A stretch of 53,409 nucleotides of DNA from Halorubrum kocurii JCM 14978 (GTDB lineage Archaea > Halobacteriota > Halobacteria > Halobacteriales > Haloferacaceae). Location: NCBI RefSeq assembly GCF_000337355.1, contig NZ_AOJH01000027.1, positions 114,170 through 167,578 on the forward strand, given 5' to 3'. The notes under the pieces were generated by a model. It ran no database searches, had not been told where the DNA came from, and saw only the letters and a list, made by a program, of their open reading frames with translations. This document shows positions 47,185 to 53,409 of this stretch, in pieces (the stretch's first letter is position 1; each line of letters begins with the position of its first letter). Made by a program: the position numbers and the translations under genes.

Positions 47185-47253
47185 ACGGCGAGCAGACGGA
47201 GTGGCCTCAAAAAACTACCCGCACCGGAGGGGGACCGCTCTCCCCGAGGCAGT

Positions 47254-47451
47254 TCACTCGTTTCGGAACGACGCCGTGTAGACGAGGAACGCGCCCGTCA
47301 GCAGCACGAACGCGAGGAACGTCACGAGCGCGAGCACGTTCGCGACGGGGGCGAGCGGGGCGAGGAACGACTCCCCGGTCGAGTCGAGCACGAGCACGGC
47401 GAGGAGGGCGGCGATCAGACCGAGTAGCCAGTTCGTGAGTATCTCGTCCAT
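47254..47451 (-). CDS. Small two-helix membrane protein
   Basis: A 65-residue protein made of two hydrophobic helices (residues 7-26 and 34-58) and a short polar tail (SFRNE). A TATA element CTTTTTATT on the minus strand (47474-47482) is 26 bp from the ATG and supports the start. It lies between aldo/keto reductase and the divergent photolyase. No family recognised. Confidence 0.65.
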   Translation of the reverse strand: MDEILTNWLLGLIAALLAVLVLDSTGESFLAPLAPVANVLALVTFLAFVLLTGAFLVYTASFRNE

Positions 47452-47556
47452 ACCACACCCCTCACCGAGGGCGAATAAAAAGGGGCGGTGTTCCGAGCGG
47501 CGGCCACCCTCACAGTTCCCCGCAGACCTACGTCACCCGCGCCCGTACGGTCGTCC

Positions 47557-49242
47557 ATGAGCGACAGACCCGTCCTCTGGCTGCTGGGAGACCAGCTCAA
47601 CCCCGACCTCGACGCGCTCGCCGACGCCGGTTCGGTGCTGCTTATCGAGGCGCACGGCTTCGCCGACCGGAAGCCGTACCACGCCCACAAGCTGACGCTC
47701 GTGTTCTCGGCGATGCGGCACTTCCGTGACGACCTCCGCGAGCGCGGTCACGACGTGACGTACCTGCGGGCCGACTCGTTCGGCGAGGGGGTAGCCGAGT
47801 TCCTCGACGACCGACCCGACGCCCGCCTCCGGCTCATGCGCCCCGCGAGCCACGGGGCCGCCGATCGGCTTCGAGAGCTCGTCGCGGACCGTGGCGGCTC
47901 GCTGGAACTGCTGGACAACGAGCTGTTCTGGACGACGCCGGCGGACTGGCGGGAGTGGGCGGGCGACCGGGACGCGAGCGAGAGCGGGCCCGAACCGCTC
48001 GTCCGCGCTGACGGCACCGCAGAGCGCACGTTCCGACAGGAGGGCTGGTACCGCCACGTCCGCCGCGAGACGGGCGTGTTGATGGACGGCGACGACCCCG
48101 TCGGCGGCGAGTGGAACTACGACGACCTGAACCGGGAGACGCCACCCGACGACTGGGAGCCGCCCGAGCGGCCGCGCTTCGAGCCGGACGAGCTCACCCG
48201 CGAGACGCACGCGTGGGTCCGCGAGCGGTTCGACACGTGGGGGACCGACTCGCTCGACGCGTTCGCGTGGCCGGTCACCCGCGAGGAGGCGCGCGCGGCG
48301 CTCGACGCGTTCGTCCGCGATCGGCTCCCGTCGTTCGGGCGGTACGAGGACGCGATGGTGACGGGCGAGCCGTTCCTCTCGCACTCCCTGTTGTCGCCCG
48401 CGATCAACCTCGGACTCCTCGACCCGCGTGAACCCGTCCGGGCGGTGGAGGCCGCCTACGAGGACCGCGGCGTCGAGCCGGGCGCGTACGACCCGGCCGC
48501 CGACCCCGCGGGAGGCGGCTCGGGAGCGACCACGCTGGACGCGTTCGCGGAGGGGGCCGGGAGCGCCGACGGCGACGCCGACCTCCCGCCGGTCCCGCTC
48601 AACGCGGCCGAGGGGTTCGTCAGGCAGATGATCGGCTGGCGGGAGTTCATGCGTCACGTCTACCGCGAGGCGATGCCGGCGCTGGCGGAGGCCAACCGAC
48701 TGGACCAGTCGCGAGAGCTCCCGCCGGCGTACTGGGACGGCGACACGGAGATGCGGTGTCTCTCCGAGGCCGTCGACCACGTGCGGGAGTACGGGTACGC
48801 CCACCACATCGAGCGGCTGATGGTCCTCTCGAACGTCGCGCTGATCTACGGCGCCGACCCCGCCGACGTGAACGAGTGGTTCCACCTCGGCTTCGTCGAC
48901 GCCTACCACTGGGTGACGACGCCGAACGTCGTCGCGATGGGGTCGTTCGGGACCGACGTGCTCTCCTCGAAGCCGTACGCCGCCTCGGGGAGCTACGTGA
49001 ACCGGATGAGCGACCACTGCGCGTCCTGCCCGTACGCCGTCTCGCGGACGACGGGCGAGGGGGCGTGCCCGCTCAACGCGCTCTACTGGGACTTCCTGAA
49101 GGAGAACGAGGAGACGCTCCGGGGAACCGGTCGGATGGGGCTGATGTACTCGCACGTCGACGACAAAGACGAGTCCGAGTGGGCCGCGATCCGCGAGCGC
49201 GCGGCCGCGGTCAGGGAGATGGCGGCGGACGGAACGCTGTGA
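47557..49242 (+). CDS. Fe-S cluster photolyase / cryptochrome (PhrB/CryPro-like)
   Basis: A 561-residue member of the photolyase/cryptochrome superfamily with the DPRP (deoxyribodipyrimidine photolyase-related protein) N-terminal domain (LWLLGDQLNPDLDALAD, then EAHGFADRKPYHAHKLTLVFSAMRHF). The C-terminal FAD domain has GWREFMRHVY, RCLSEAVDHVREYGYAHHIERLMV and NEWFHLGFVDAYHWV. Near the end DHCASCPY and GACPLN give the cysteines that bind a 4Fe-4S cluster together with the earlier cysteine in MRCLSEAV. PhrB proteins repair (6-4) photoproducts with light. The disordered insertion at about 300-345 is halophile-specific. The ATG at 47557 was chosen over an upstream in-frame ATG for family alignment. 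Confidence 0.9.
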   Translation: MSDRPVLWLLGDQLNPDLDALADAGSVLLIEAHGFADRKPYHAHKLTLVFSAMRHFRDDLRERGHDVTYLRADSFGEGVAEFLDDRPDARLRLMRPASHGAADRLRELVADRGGSLELLDNELFWTTPADWREWAGDRDASESGPEPLVRADGTAERTFRQEGWYRHVRRETGVLMDGDDPVGGEWNYDDLNRETPPDDWEPPERPRFEPDELTRETHAWVRERFDTWGTDSLDAFAWPVTREEARAALDAFVRDRLPSFGRYEDAMVTGEPFLSHSLLSPAINLGLLDPREPVRAVEAAYEDRGVEPGAYDPAADPAGGGSGATTLDAFAEGAGSADGDADLPPVPLNAAEGFVRQMIGWREFMRHVYREAMPALAEANRLDQSRELPPAYWDGDTEMRCLSEAVDHVREYGYAHHIERLMVLSNVALIYGADPADVNEWFHLGFVDAYHWVTTPNVVAMGSFGTDVLSSKPYAASGSYVNRMSDHCASCPYAVSRTTGEGACPLNALYWDFLKENEETLRGTGRMGLMYSHVDDKDESEWAAIRERAAAVREMAADGTL

Positions 49243-49275
49243 CCCGACTCGATCCGACGGCCGCGCCGGATTCGG

Positions 49276-49521
49276 TCACTCGCCGGCGGTGAGGCGCTGT
49301 ATCCGGGGGAGCGCCTGCTCGTAGCCGAGCGCGACGACCCCGACGTACAGCGCGAGCAGGCCCATCCCGACCGCCCACGCGCCGAGCACGAGGTCTCCGC
49401 CGGTGACCGCGTCCACCCCGACGCGTTCGAGCACGACGCCGATCGCCGACGCGGCGCCGGCGCCGACGACGACGGCGAGCAGTTCGAGCAGTTCGACGGC
49501 GGCCGCGGGTACGTCGACCAT
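49276..49521 (-). CDS. Small three-helix membrane protein
   Basis: An 81-residue protein with three hydrophobic stretches (residues 8-29, 42-62 and 60-67 region) and an N-terminal MVDVPAAAVELLELLAVV that may be amphipathic. A minus-strand TATA-like GATATTCC (about 49542-49549) is 26 bp from the ATG at 49521. No family recognised; convergent to the photolyase gene. Confidence 0.62.
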   Translation of the reverse strand: MVDVPAAAVELLELLAVVVGAGAASAIGVVLERVGVDAVTGGDLVLGAWAVGMGLLALYVGVVALGYEQALPRIQRLTAGE

Positions 49522-49610
49522 ACCGAGCCGCGACGGTCGCGGAATATCACTCTTTCGGGTGCGGGGCGCGGTGCGCTCCCGCGTATGCCCACCGAAAACG
49601 GACGTGGGCG

Positions 49611-49790
49611 CTACTTGAGCCCGAACGCCCGCATCGTCGAGTCGGCGATCCCCTTCGCGATCAGCGCGAGGCCGGCCAGCAGGATCATGACGCCCGCGCC
49701 GACGATCGGGTCGTGGACCGTCAAGACGCCGACCGCGACGAGGACGACCACGACGCCGGCGATGCCTTCGGACCCGAGGGTGTCGCGCAT
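49611..49790 (-). CDS. 59-residue two-helix membrane protein
   Basis: A short gene from ATG 49790 to TAG 49611. The product has two membrane helices (about 9-24, AGVVVVLVAVGVL, and 31-47, AGVMILLAGLALIA) and a basic C-terminus (KGIADSTMRAFGLK). Minus-strand TATTTTTTAAAT-like element (TTTTAAAT at 49814-49821) is 26 bp upstream, predicting a leaderless transcript. Similar tiny membrane proteins are conserved in haloarchaea; function unknown. Confidence 0.7.
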   Translation of the reverse strand: MRDTLGSEGIAGVVVVLVAVGVLTVHDPIVGAGVMILLAGLALIAKGIADSTMRAFGLK

Positions 49791-49882
49791 GGCTCCCGAT
49801 CGCCACCGTCGAGATTTAAAAAAGGCGTTTTCGAGCGGAGAGCGGCCCTTTTATTTCCGGGAGCGCGTATCACCGCGTACGC
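49791..49882. promoter_or_regulatory. Divergent promoters between a small membrane protein and aIF1A
   Basis: Minus-strand TTTTAAAT (49814-49821) and plus-strand CTTTTATT (49848-49855) lie back to back, each about 26-30 bp from its start codon (49790 and 49883). Confidence 0.65.
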
Positions 49883-50173
49883 ATGAGCAACGGAGACGGC
49901 GGCGGTCGAAACGACCTCCGGATGCCCGACGACGACGAGGTGTTCGCGGAGGTCGTCGAAATGCTCGGCGCGAACCGGGTCAGAGTGCGCTGTGCGGACG
50001 GGAAAGAGCGGACCGCGCGGATTCCCGGCCGGATGCAAAAGCGCGTCTGGATCCGTGAGGACGACATCGTCCTCGTCGAGCCGTGGGACTGGCAAGACGA
50101 GAAGGGCGACATCTCGTGGCGGTACGAGAAGAGCGAGGCCGAACAGCTCCGCGAGGAAGGCCACCTGCAGTGA
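49883..50173 (+). CDS. eif1a: Translation initiation factor aIF1A
   Basis: A 96-residue OB-fold protein: [61 protein letters not shown] matches aIF1A. It helps start-codon selection by binding the A site of the small ribosomal subunit. It is separated from the RimK-like gene by 56 bp containing that gene's own TATA, so it is likely monocistronic. Confidence 0.95.
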   Translation: MSNGDGGGRNDLRMPDDDEVFAEVVEMLGANRVRVRCADGKERTARIPGRMQKRVWIREDDIVLVEPWDWQDEKGDISWRYEKSEAEQLREEGHLQ

Positions 50174-50229
50174 GCGGGACGCGGCGCGTCCCTCGCGATT
50201 TTTAAGTCCGAACGGTCCTGAGCGGGCGT

Positions 50230-51144
50230 ATGCTCCGGCTCGCGATGACGACCGACGCCGAGACGTTCGACCGCGTGCGCGGGCCGCTCGCCGACCGCGG
50301 GATCGCGGTCGACCACGTGCAGGCGAAAGAGCGGGCGCTCCGCGTCTCCGGCGGCGGAGACCACGAGACGGGCGGAGGCGGAGTCGGAGGAGACGCCGAC
50401 GGTGAGTTCAGCGGCTTCGACGCCGGCTTCGTCTACCCGTCGCGGCTCATGGAGGGCGCCGTGGTCGACACGCGGCTGTCGGTCCCGTGGGTGAACGACC
50501 AGGAGGCCGTCCTCACCTCCCGGAACAAGGCGGGCGTGCTCGCCGCGCTCGACGACGCCGGGCTCCCGACGCCGCGGACGACCATGGTGTCGAACCCCGT
50601 CGACGAGGCGGTCGTCACCGAGGCCGTCGAACCGCTCTCCTACCCGGTGGTCGTCAAGCCCAACTCCGCGACCCGCGGGGTCGGCGTCGCGACCGCGACC
50701 GACCTCGACTCGCTTCTGGGCGTCGTCGACTACCTGAACCTCGTCCACGACTACCGCGCGACCGGCGACAAGTCGTACCTGATCCAGGAGTTCCTCCCGG
50801 ACGCGCGCGACTATCGGGCGATGGTCGTCGACGGCGCGTACGCCGGCGCGGTCGAACGGGCGCTCCCTGCGGACGCGGTCGCGGCGGGGCGCTGGAAGCA
50901 CAATGTCCACCGCGGCGCCGAGGCGACGGGCGTCGACCTCCCAGACCGCGCCCGCGAACTGGCCGAACGAACGGCCGAAACGCTCGGAATCGACTACCTC
51001 GGCGTCGATCTACTGGCGGCCGACGGACGGCTGGTGGTCAACGAGACGAACGCGCGCCCGACGGTCGACGCCGCGACCAAGTACGAGCCCGGCTTCTACG
51101 ACCGGCTCGCGGCGCTGATCGAGCGGACCGCTGCGACCGGGTAA
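50230..51144 (+). CDS. RimK-family ATP-grasp ligase
   Basis: A 304-residue ATP-grasp enzyme. Substrate domain at the N-terminus with a Gly-rich insertion (40-60), then TSRNKAGVLAALDDAGLPTPRTTMV, ATP-binding VVVKPNSATRGVGV, YLIQEFLPDARDYRAMVVDG and metal-binding VDLLAADGRLVVNETNARP. RimK-family ligases attach glutamate or other amino acids to proteins, cofactors or LysW-type carriers; here no LysW or lysine-synthesis genes are adjacent, so the acceptor is unknown. TATA TTTTTAAG (50199-50206) is 26 bp before the ATG. Confidence 0.87.
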   Translation: MLRLAMTTDAETFDRVRGPLADRGIAVDHVQAKERALRVSGGGDHETGGGGVGGDADGEFSGFDAGFVYPSRLMEGAVVDTRLSVPWVNDQEAVLTSRNKAGVLAALDDAGLPTPRTTMVSNPVDEAVVTEAVEPLSYPVVVKPNSATRGVGVATATDLDSLLGVVDYLNLVHDYRATGDKSYLIQEFLPDARDYRAMVVDGAYAGAVERALPADAVAAGRWKHNVHRGAEATGVDLPDRARELAERTAETLGIDYLGVDLLAADGRLVVNETNARPTVDAATKYEPGFYDRLAALIERTAATG

Positions 51145-51156
51145 AAGGGGACGCGG

Positions 51157-51534
51157 CTACTCCAGGTCGATCGAGGCGGAGTCGTCGTCGCGGTCGAACA
51201 CGACCTCCAGCACGCCGTTGTTGAACGTCGCGTCCGCCGAGTGCTCGTCGACCGGAACGGGGAGCTCCACCGTCTCGTCGTACTCCCGCCGGTCGGACGC
51301 CGCGGAGATGGTGAGCGCCTCCCCGTCGCACTGCAGGGAGAGCTCCTCCTTCGAGACGGCCGGGAGGTCGGCGACGAGTCGCACGCCGTCGTCGGTCGTG
51401 TACGCGTCCACGTGCGTCGCCGAGCCGAAGCCGGCGTCCTCGCTACCGGGGTTCCCGTTGGCCATCTCGTTCATCATCCGTTCGATCTCCTCGAAGAAGT
51501 CCCCGAACGGATCGTCACGGTCGTCTCTATCCAT
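51157..51534 (-). CDS. Hsp20 family small heat-shock protein
   Basis: A 125-residue protein with an N-terminal acidic/amphipathic helix (FGDFFEEIERMMNEMANG) and a complete alpha-crystallin domain: HVDAYTTDDGVRLVADLPAVSKEELSLQCDGEALTISA, ending FNNGVLEVVFDRDDDSASIDLE. Hsp20 proteins hold unfolding proteins until ATP-dependent chaperones act. A perfect palindrome just before the start may control it. It converges with the RimK-like gene, 12 bp apart. Confidence 0.9.
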   Translation of the reverse strand: MDRDDRDDPFGDFFEEIERMMNEMANGNPGSEDAGFGSATHVDAYTTDDGVRLVADLPAVSKEELSLQCDGEALTISAASDRREYDETVELPVPVDEHSADATFNNGVLEVVFDRDDDSASIDLE

Positions 51535-51535
51535 A

Positions 51536-51547
51536 CCTCACGTGAGG
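51536..51547. promoter_or_regulatory. Perfect palindrome at the hsp20 start
   Basis: CCTCACGTGAGG is a perfect 12-bp palindrome beginning 2 bp before the hsp20 ATG at 51534. A minus-strand TATA-like CTTATC (51559-51564) places the transcription start inside it, so a bound factor would block transcription. The rest of spacer 51535-51818 (284 bp) shows only the gap promoter at its right end. Confidence 0.6.
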
Positions 51548-51787
51548 GTGGTAACCCCGATAAGCCTTCTGTCCATGACCGTCTTCGCCGCCGCTCGGAG
51601 CCCTACGGACGGTACGTGGCGTCTCCCTCCCCGCCTCGACGCCGTCTCGGTCGTCCGCTCACGGTCCTCGCAGTCGGGGTCCGTCGGGGCCCGCCGGAGC
51701 CGACCGAGTCACGGAACCGCCGCACTGAGCCCGGACCGGACGTAAGGAATACGAACGATAGTGACCGTCTCGCGCCGACTCGGTCGG

Positions 51788-51796
51788 ATTTAAGTA
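51788..51796 (+). promoter_or_regulatory. TATA box of gap
   Basis: ATTTAAGTA centred 26-27 bp before the ATG at 51819 predicts a leaderless gap transcript, consistent with the absence of a Shine-Dalgarno sequence. Confidence 0.7.
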
Positions 51797-51818
51797 TCTG
51801 CGCTCACCTTTTTCGAAC

Positions 51819-52871
51819 ATGAGTAAATCATACCTCGCTGCGGGTGACGACGTGAGCGACGACGAGGTCGTGCGGGTGGGACTCAACGGGTTCGGTCGGA
51901 TCGGGCGGAACGTGTTCCGAGCGGTGCTGGAGTCGCCGCGCATCGAGCTCGTCGGCATCAACGACGTGATGGACTTCGACGACATGGCGTATCTCGCGAA
52001 GTACGACACCGTCATGGGGCGGCTCGACGGCGTCGAGCGCGACGGCGACGCGCTGACCATCGGCGGTACCGCGGTCGACCTGTACAACGTGCAGGACCCC
52101 GCCGACCTCCCGTGGGACGAGCTCGACGTGGATGTCGCCTTGGAGTGTACGGGCGTGTTCCGCACCCGCGAGGACGCGAGCGCGCACCTCAAGGGCGGCG
52201 CGGACACCGTGATCATCTCGGCGCCCCCGAAGGGCGAGAAGCCGGTCAAGCAGCTCGTCTACGGCGTCAACCACGACGAGTACGAGGGCGACGACGTGAT
52301 CTCGAACGCCTCCTGTACGACCAACTCCATCACGCCGGTCGCGAAGGTGCTCGACGAGGAGTTCGGCATCGACGCCGGCACCCTCACCACGGTCCACGCG
52401 TACACCGGCTCCCAGAGCCTGATCGACGGCCCGAAAGCGAAGACGCGCCGCGGCCGCGCGGCCGCCGAGAACATCGTGCCGACCTCGACGGGCGCCGCGG
52501 GCGCCGCTCAGGAGGTCCTCCCGCAGCTCGACGGCAAGATCGACGGGATGGCGATGCGCGTCCCGGTCCCGTCCGGCTCCCTCACGGAGTTCGTCGTGAG
52601 CCTCGACGAGACCGTCACCGCGGAGGAGGTCAACGCCGCCTTCCGTGACGCCGCCGACTCCGGCCCGCTCGCGGGCGTGCTCGGCTACACCGACGACGAA
52701 GTCGTCTCCAGCGACATCGTCGGGCTCCCCTTCTCCAGCTACGTCGACCTGCAGTCGACGAACGTCATCGCCGGCGGGAAGCTCCTGAAGATCCTCACCT
52801 GGTACGACAACGAGTACGGCTTCTCGAACCGGATGCTCGACATGGCCGCGTACGTCCAGGACGAGGCGTAA
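51819..52871 (+). CDS. gap: Glyceraldehyde-3-phosphate dehydrogenase, type I (bacterial-type)
   Basis: A 350-residue GAPDH with the NAD-binding loop GLNGFGRIGRNV (21-32) and catalytic Cys166 in SNASCTTNSI, plus His in VHAYTGSQ and the C-terminal SWYDNEYGFSNR-like TWYDNEYGFSNRM. It is the bacterial/eukaryotic type rather than the archaeal type II enzyme. It interconverts glyceraldehyde 3-phosphate and 1,3-bisphosphoglycerate in glycolysis/gluconeogenesis. Phosphoglycerate kinase follows 115 bp downstream with its own promoter, keeping two successive pathway steps together. Confidence 0.95.
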   Translation: MSKSYLAAGDDVSDDEVVRVGLNGFGRIGRNVFRAVLESPRIELVGINDVMDFDDMAYLAKYDTVMGRLDGVERDGDALTIGGTAVDLYNVQDPADLPWDELDVDVALECTGVFRTREDASAHLKGGADTVIISAPPKGEKPVKQLVYGVNHDEYEGDDVISNASCTTNSITPVAKVLDEEFGIDAGTLTTVHAYTGSQSLIDGPKAKTRRGRAAAENIVPTSTGAAGAAQEVLPQLDGKIDGMAMRVPVPSGSLTEFVVSLDETVTAEEVNAAFRDAADSGPLAGVLGYTDDEVVSSDIVGLPFSSYVDLQSTNVIAGGKLLKILTWYDNEYGFSNRMLDMAAYVQDEA

Positions 52872-52955
52872 GCGGCTGACCACGGCCGGTTCCCTCTCGG
52901 GACGCCGCCACCGCGCCCGACGCTTCCGCCGGCAACGTTCCCCCGGAGAACCACT

Positions 52956-52964
52956 CCTTAAATA
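52956..52964 (+). promoter_or_regulatory. TATA box of pgk
   Basis: CCTTAAATA lies 26 bp before the pgk ATG, so pgk can be transcribed apart from gap as a leaderless message. Confidence 0.7.
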
Positions 52965-52986
52965 TCTCATCGACGACCGTTCACTC

Positions 52987-53409
52987 ATGGCCACGTTCGA
53001 CACCATCGACGACCTCCCGGCAGACTCGCGCGTCCTCGTTCGGCTCGACCTCAACTCCCCGATCGAGGACGGAGAACCGCAGGACAACCGCCGCTTCGAG
53101 CGCCACGCGGAGACGGTCCGCGAGCTCGCGGACGCCGGCCATCGCGTCGTGCTCATGGCCCATCAGGGGCGACCGGGTCGCGACGACTTCACGTCGCTCG
53201 CGGGACACGCCGAGATCCTCGCCGAGCACGTCGGTCGCGACGTCGCGTTCGTCGCGGACACCTACGGCGACGAGGCGCTGGCGGCGGTCGACGCGCTCGA
53301 CGCCGGCGAGGTGCTCCTGTTGGAGAACACCCGGATGTGCGACGACGAGCTCCCCGAGGAGTCGCCCGCGGAGAAGGCGGAGACGGAGTTCGTGCAGACG
53401 CTCGCGCCA
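52987..53409 (+). CDS. pgk: Phosphoglycerate kinase, N-terminal part (runs off the window)
   Basis: The first 141 codons of PGK: RVLVRLDLNSPIEDG (substrate-binding Asp-Asn motif), NRRFERHAETVRELADAGHRVVLMAHQGRPG (the basic-patch HxGRP) and VLLLENTRMCDDE. The enzyme transfers phosphate between 1,3-bisphosphoglycerate and ADP. No internal stop or frameshift up to the edge. It follows gap as in many haloarchaea. Confidence 0.94.
   Translation, partial: MATFDTIDDLPADSRVLVRLDLNSPIEDGEPQDNRRFERHAETVRELADAGHRVVLMAHQGRPGRDDFTSLAGHAEILAEHVGRDVAFVADTYGDEALAAVDALDAGEVLLLENTRMCDDELPEESPAEKAETEFVQTLAP

Noticed and set aside
47533-49155. 540-codon frame antisense to the photolyase gene
   Set aside because: Composition (Arg, Val, His-rich) is that of a shadow frame; the sense frame has full photolyase motifs.
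1-53409. tRNA, rRNA, SRP RNA or RNase P RNA genes
   Set aside because: Reading the spacers, I found no T-loop/anticodon-arm arrangement, no SRP core and no RNase P core motif; a tRNAscan or Infernal run would settle it.

Overview
The window is chromosomal DNA from an extremely halophilic archaeon (class Halobacteria). The evidence is GC-rich, tightly packed coding DNA, strongly acidic proteins, TATA-type promoters placed about 26 nt before start codons (leaderless mRNAs), and archaeal information-processing genes (aIF2-gamma, Rpo7, Spt4, S24e, aIF1A, class I LysRS, Kae1-Bud32, Cdc48). Gene content resembles Halorubrum and relatives, but the genus cannot be fixed from the sequence alone. Most of the window is core genome. 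I saw no rRNA, tRNA, CRISPR array, prophage or intact insertion sequence.

Layout. 1-2208: the edge of an oxidoreductase gene, then a TusA / sulfide:quinone-reductase-like / DUF1641 operon behind an AT-rich inverted repeat. 2348-10118: a respiratory block with a ba3-type terminal oxidase (cbaD-cbaB-cbaA-cbaE, including a 58-residue cbaD), a divergent small oxidase-associated protein, a CcoI-like copper P-type ATPase, a SelW-like CxxC protein and a fused heme A/heme O synthase. A 48-bp remnant resembling an IS200/IS605 right end touches the cbaE stop codon. 10185-18585: FAD synthase overlapping a JAMM protease, a RecJ-like DHH nuclease, a secreted phospholipase-D-like protein, a HEAT-repeat protein, DpsA and two haloarchaeal orphan families. 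18773-24785: the translation/transcription cluster aIF2-gamma, PIN, Rpo7, Spt4, dephospho-CoA kinase, S24e and Kae1-Bud32, interrupted by one membrane-protein gene on the other strand. 24878-33165: small orphan proteins, a histidine kinase, LysRS with UMP kinase, a MobB-like/MoaE fusion, a site-2 protease and an FkbM methyltransferase. 33193-37299: Hsp20-like protein with an AarF/UbiB kinase, a DUF2391-type membrane protein with a decayed tandem repeat at its 3' end, and an alpha/beta hydrolase. 37554-45070: a tiny alpha-crystallin-like protein translationally coupled to Cdc48, then adenosylcobalamin-dependent ribonucleotide reductase (nrdJ) carrying a 372-residue intein. 45304-53409: disordered and zinc-ribbon small proteins, aldo/keto reductase, Fe-S photolyase, aIF1A, RimK-like ligase, Hsp20, GAPDH and the start of phosphoglycerate kinase.

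No complete new defence or biosynthetic system is visible. The most interesting signals are (i) the nrdJ intein placed directly before the catalytic thiyl-radical cysteine, with AT-leaning codons continuing into about 40 bp of downstream extein, (ii) the short IS605-like hairpin scar fused to the cbaE stop codon, (iii) perfect inverted repeats at promoters of Cdc48, Hsp20 and histidine-kinase genes, (iv) a minimal alpha-crystallin-like partner co-translated with Cdc48, and (v) a MobB-like domain that has lost its P-loop but stays fused to MoaE.
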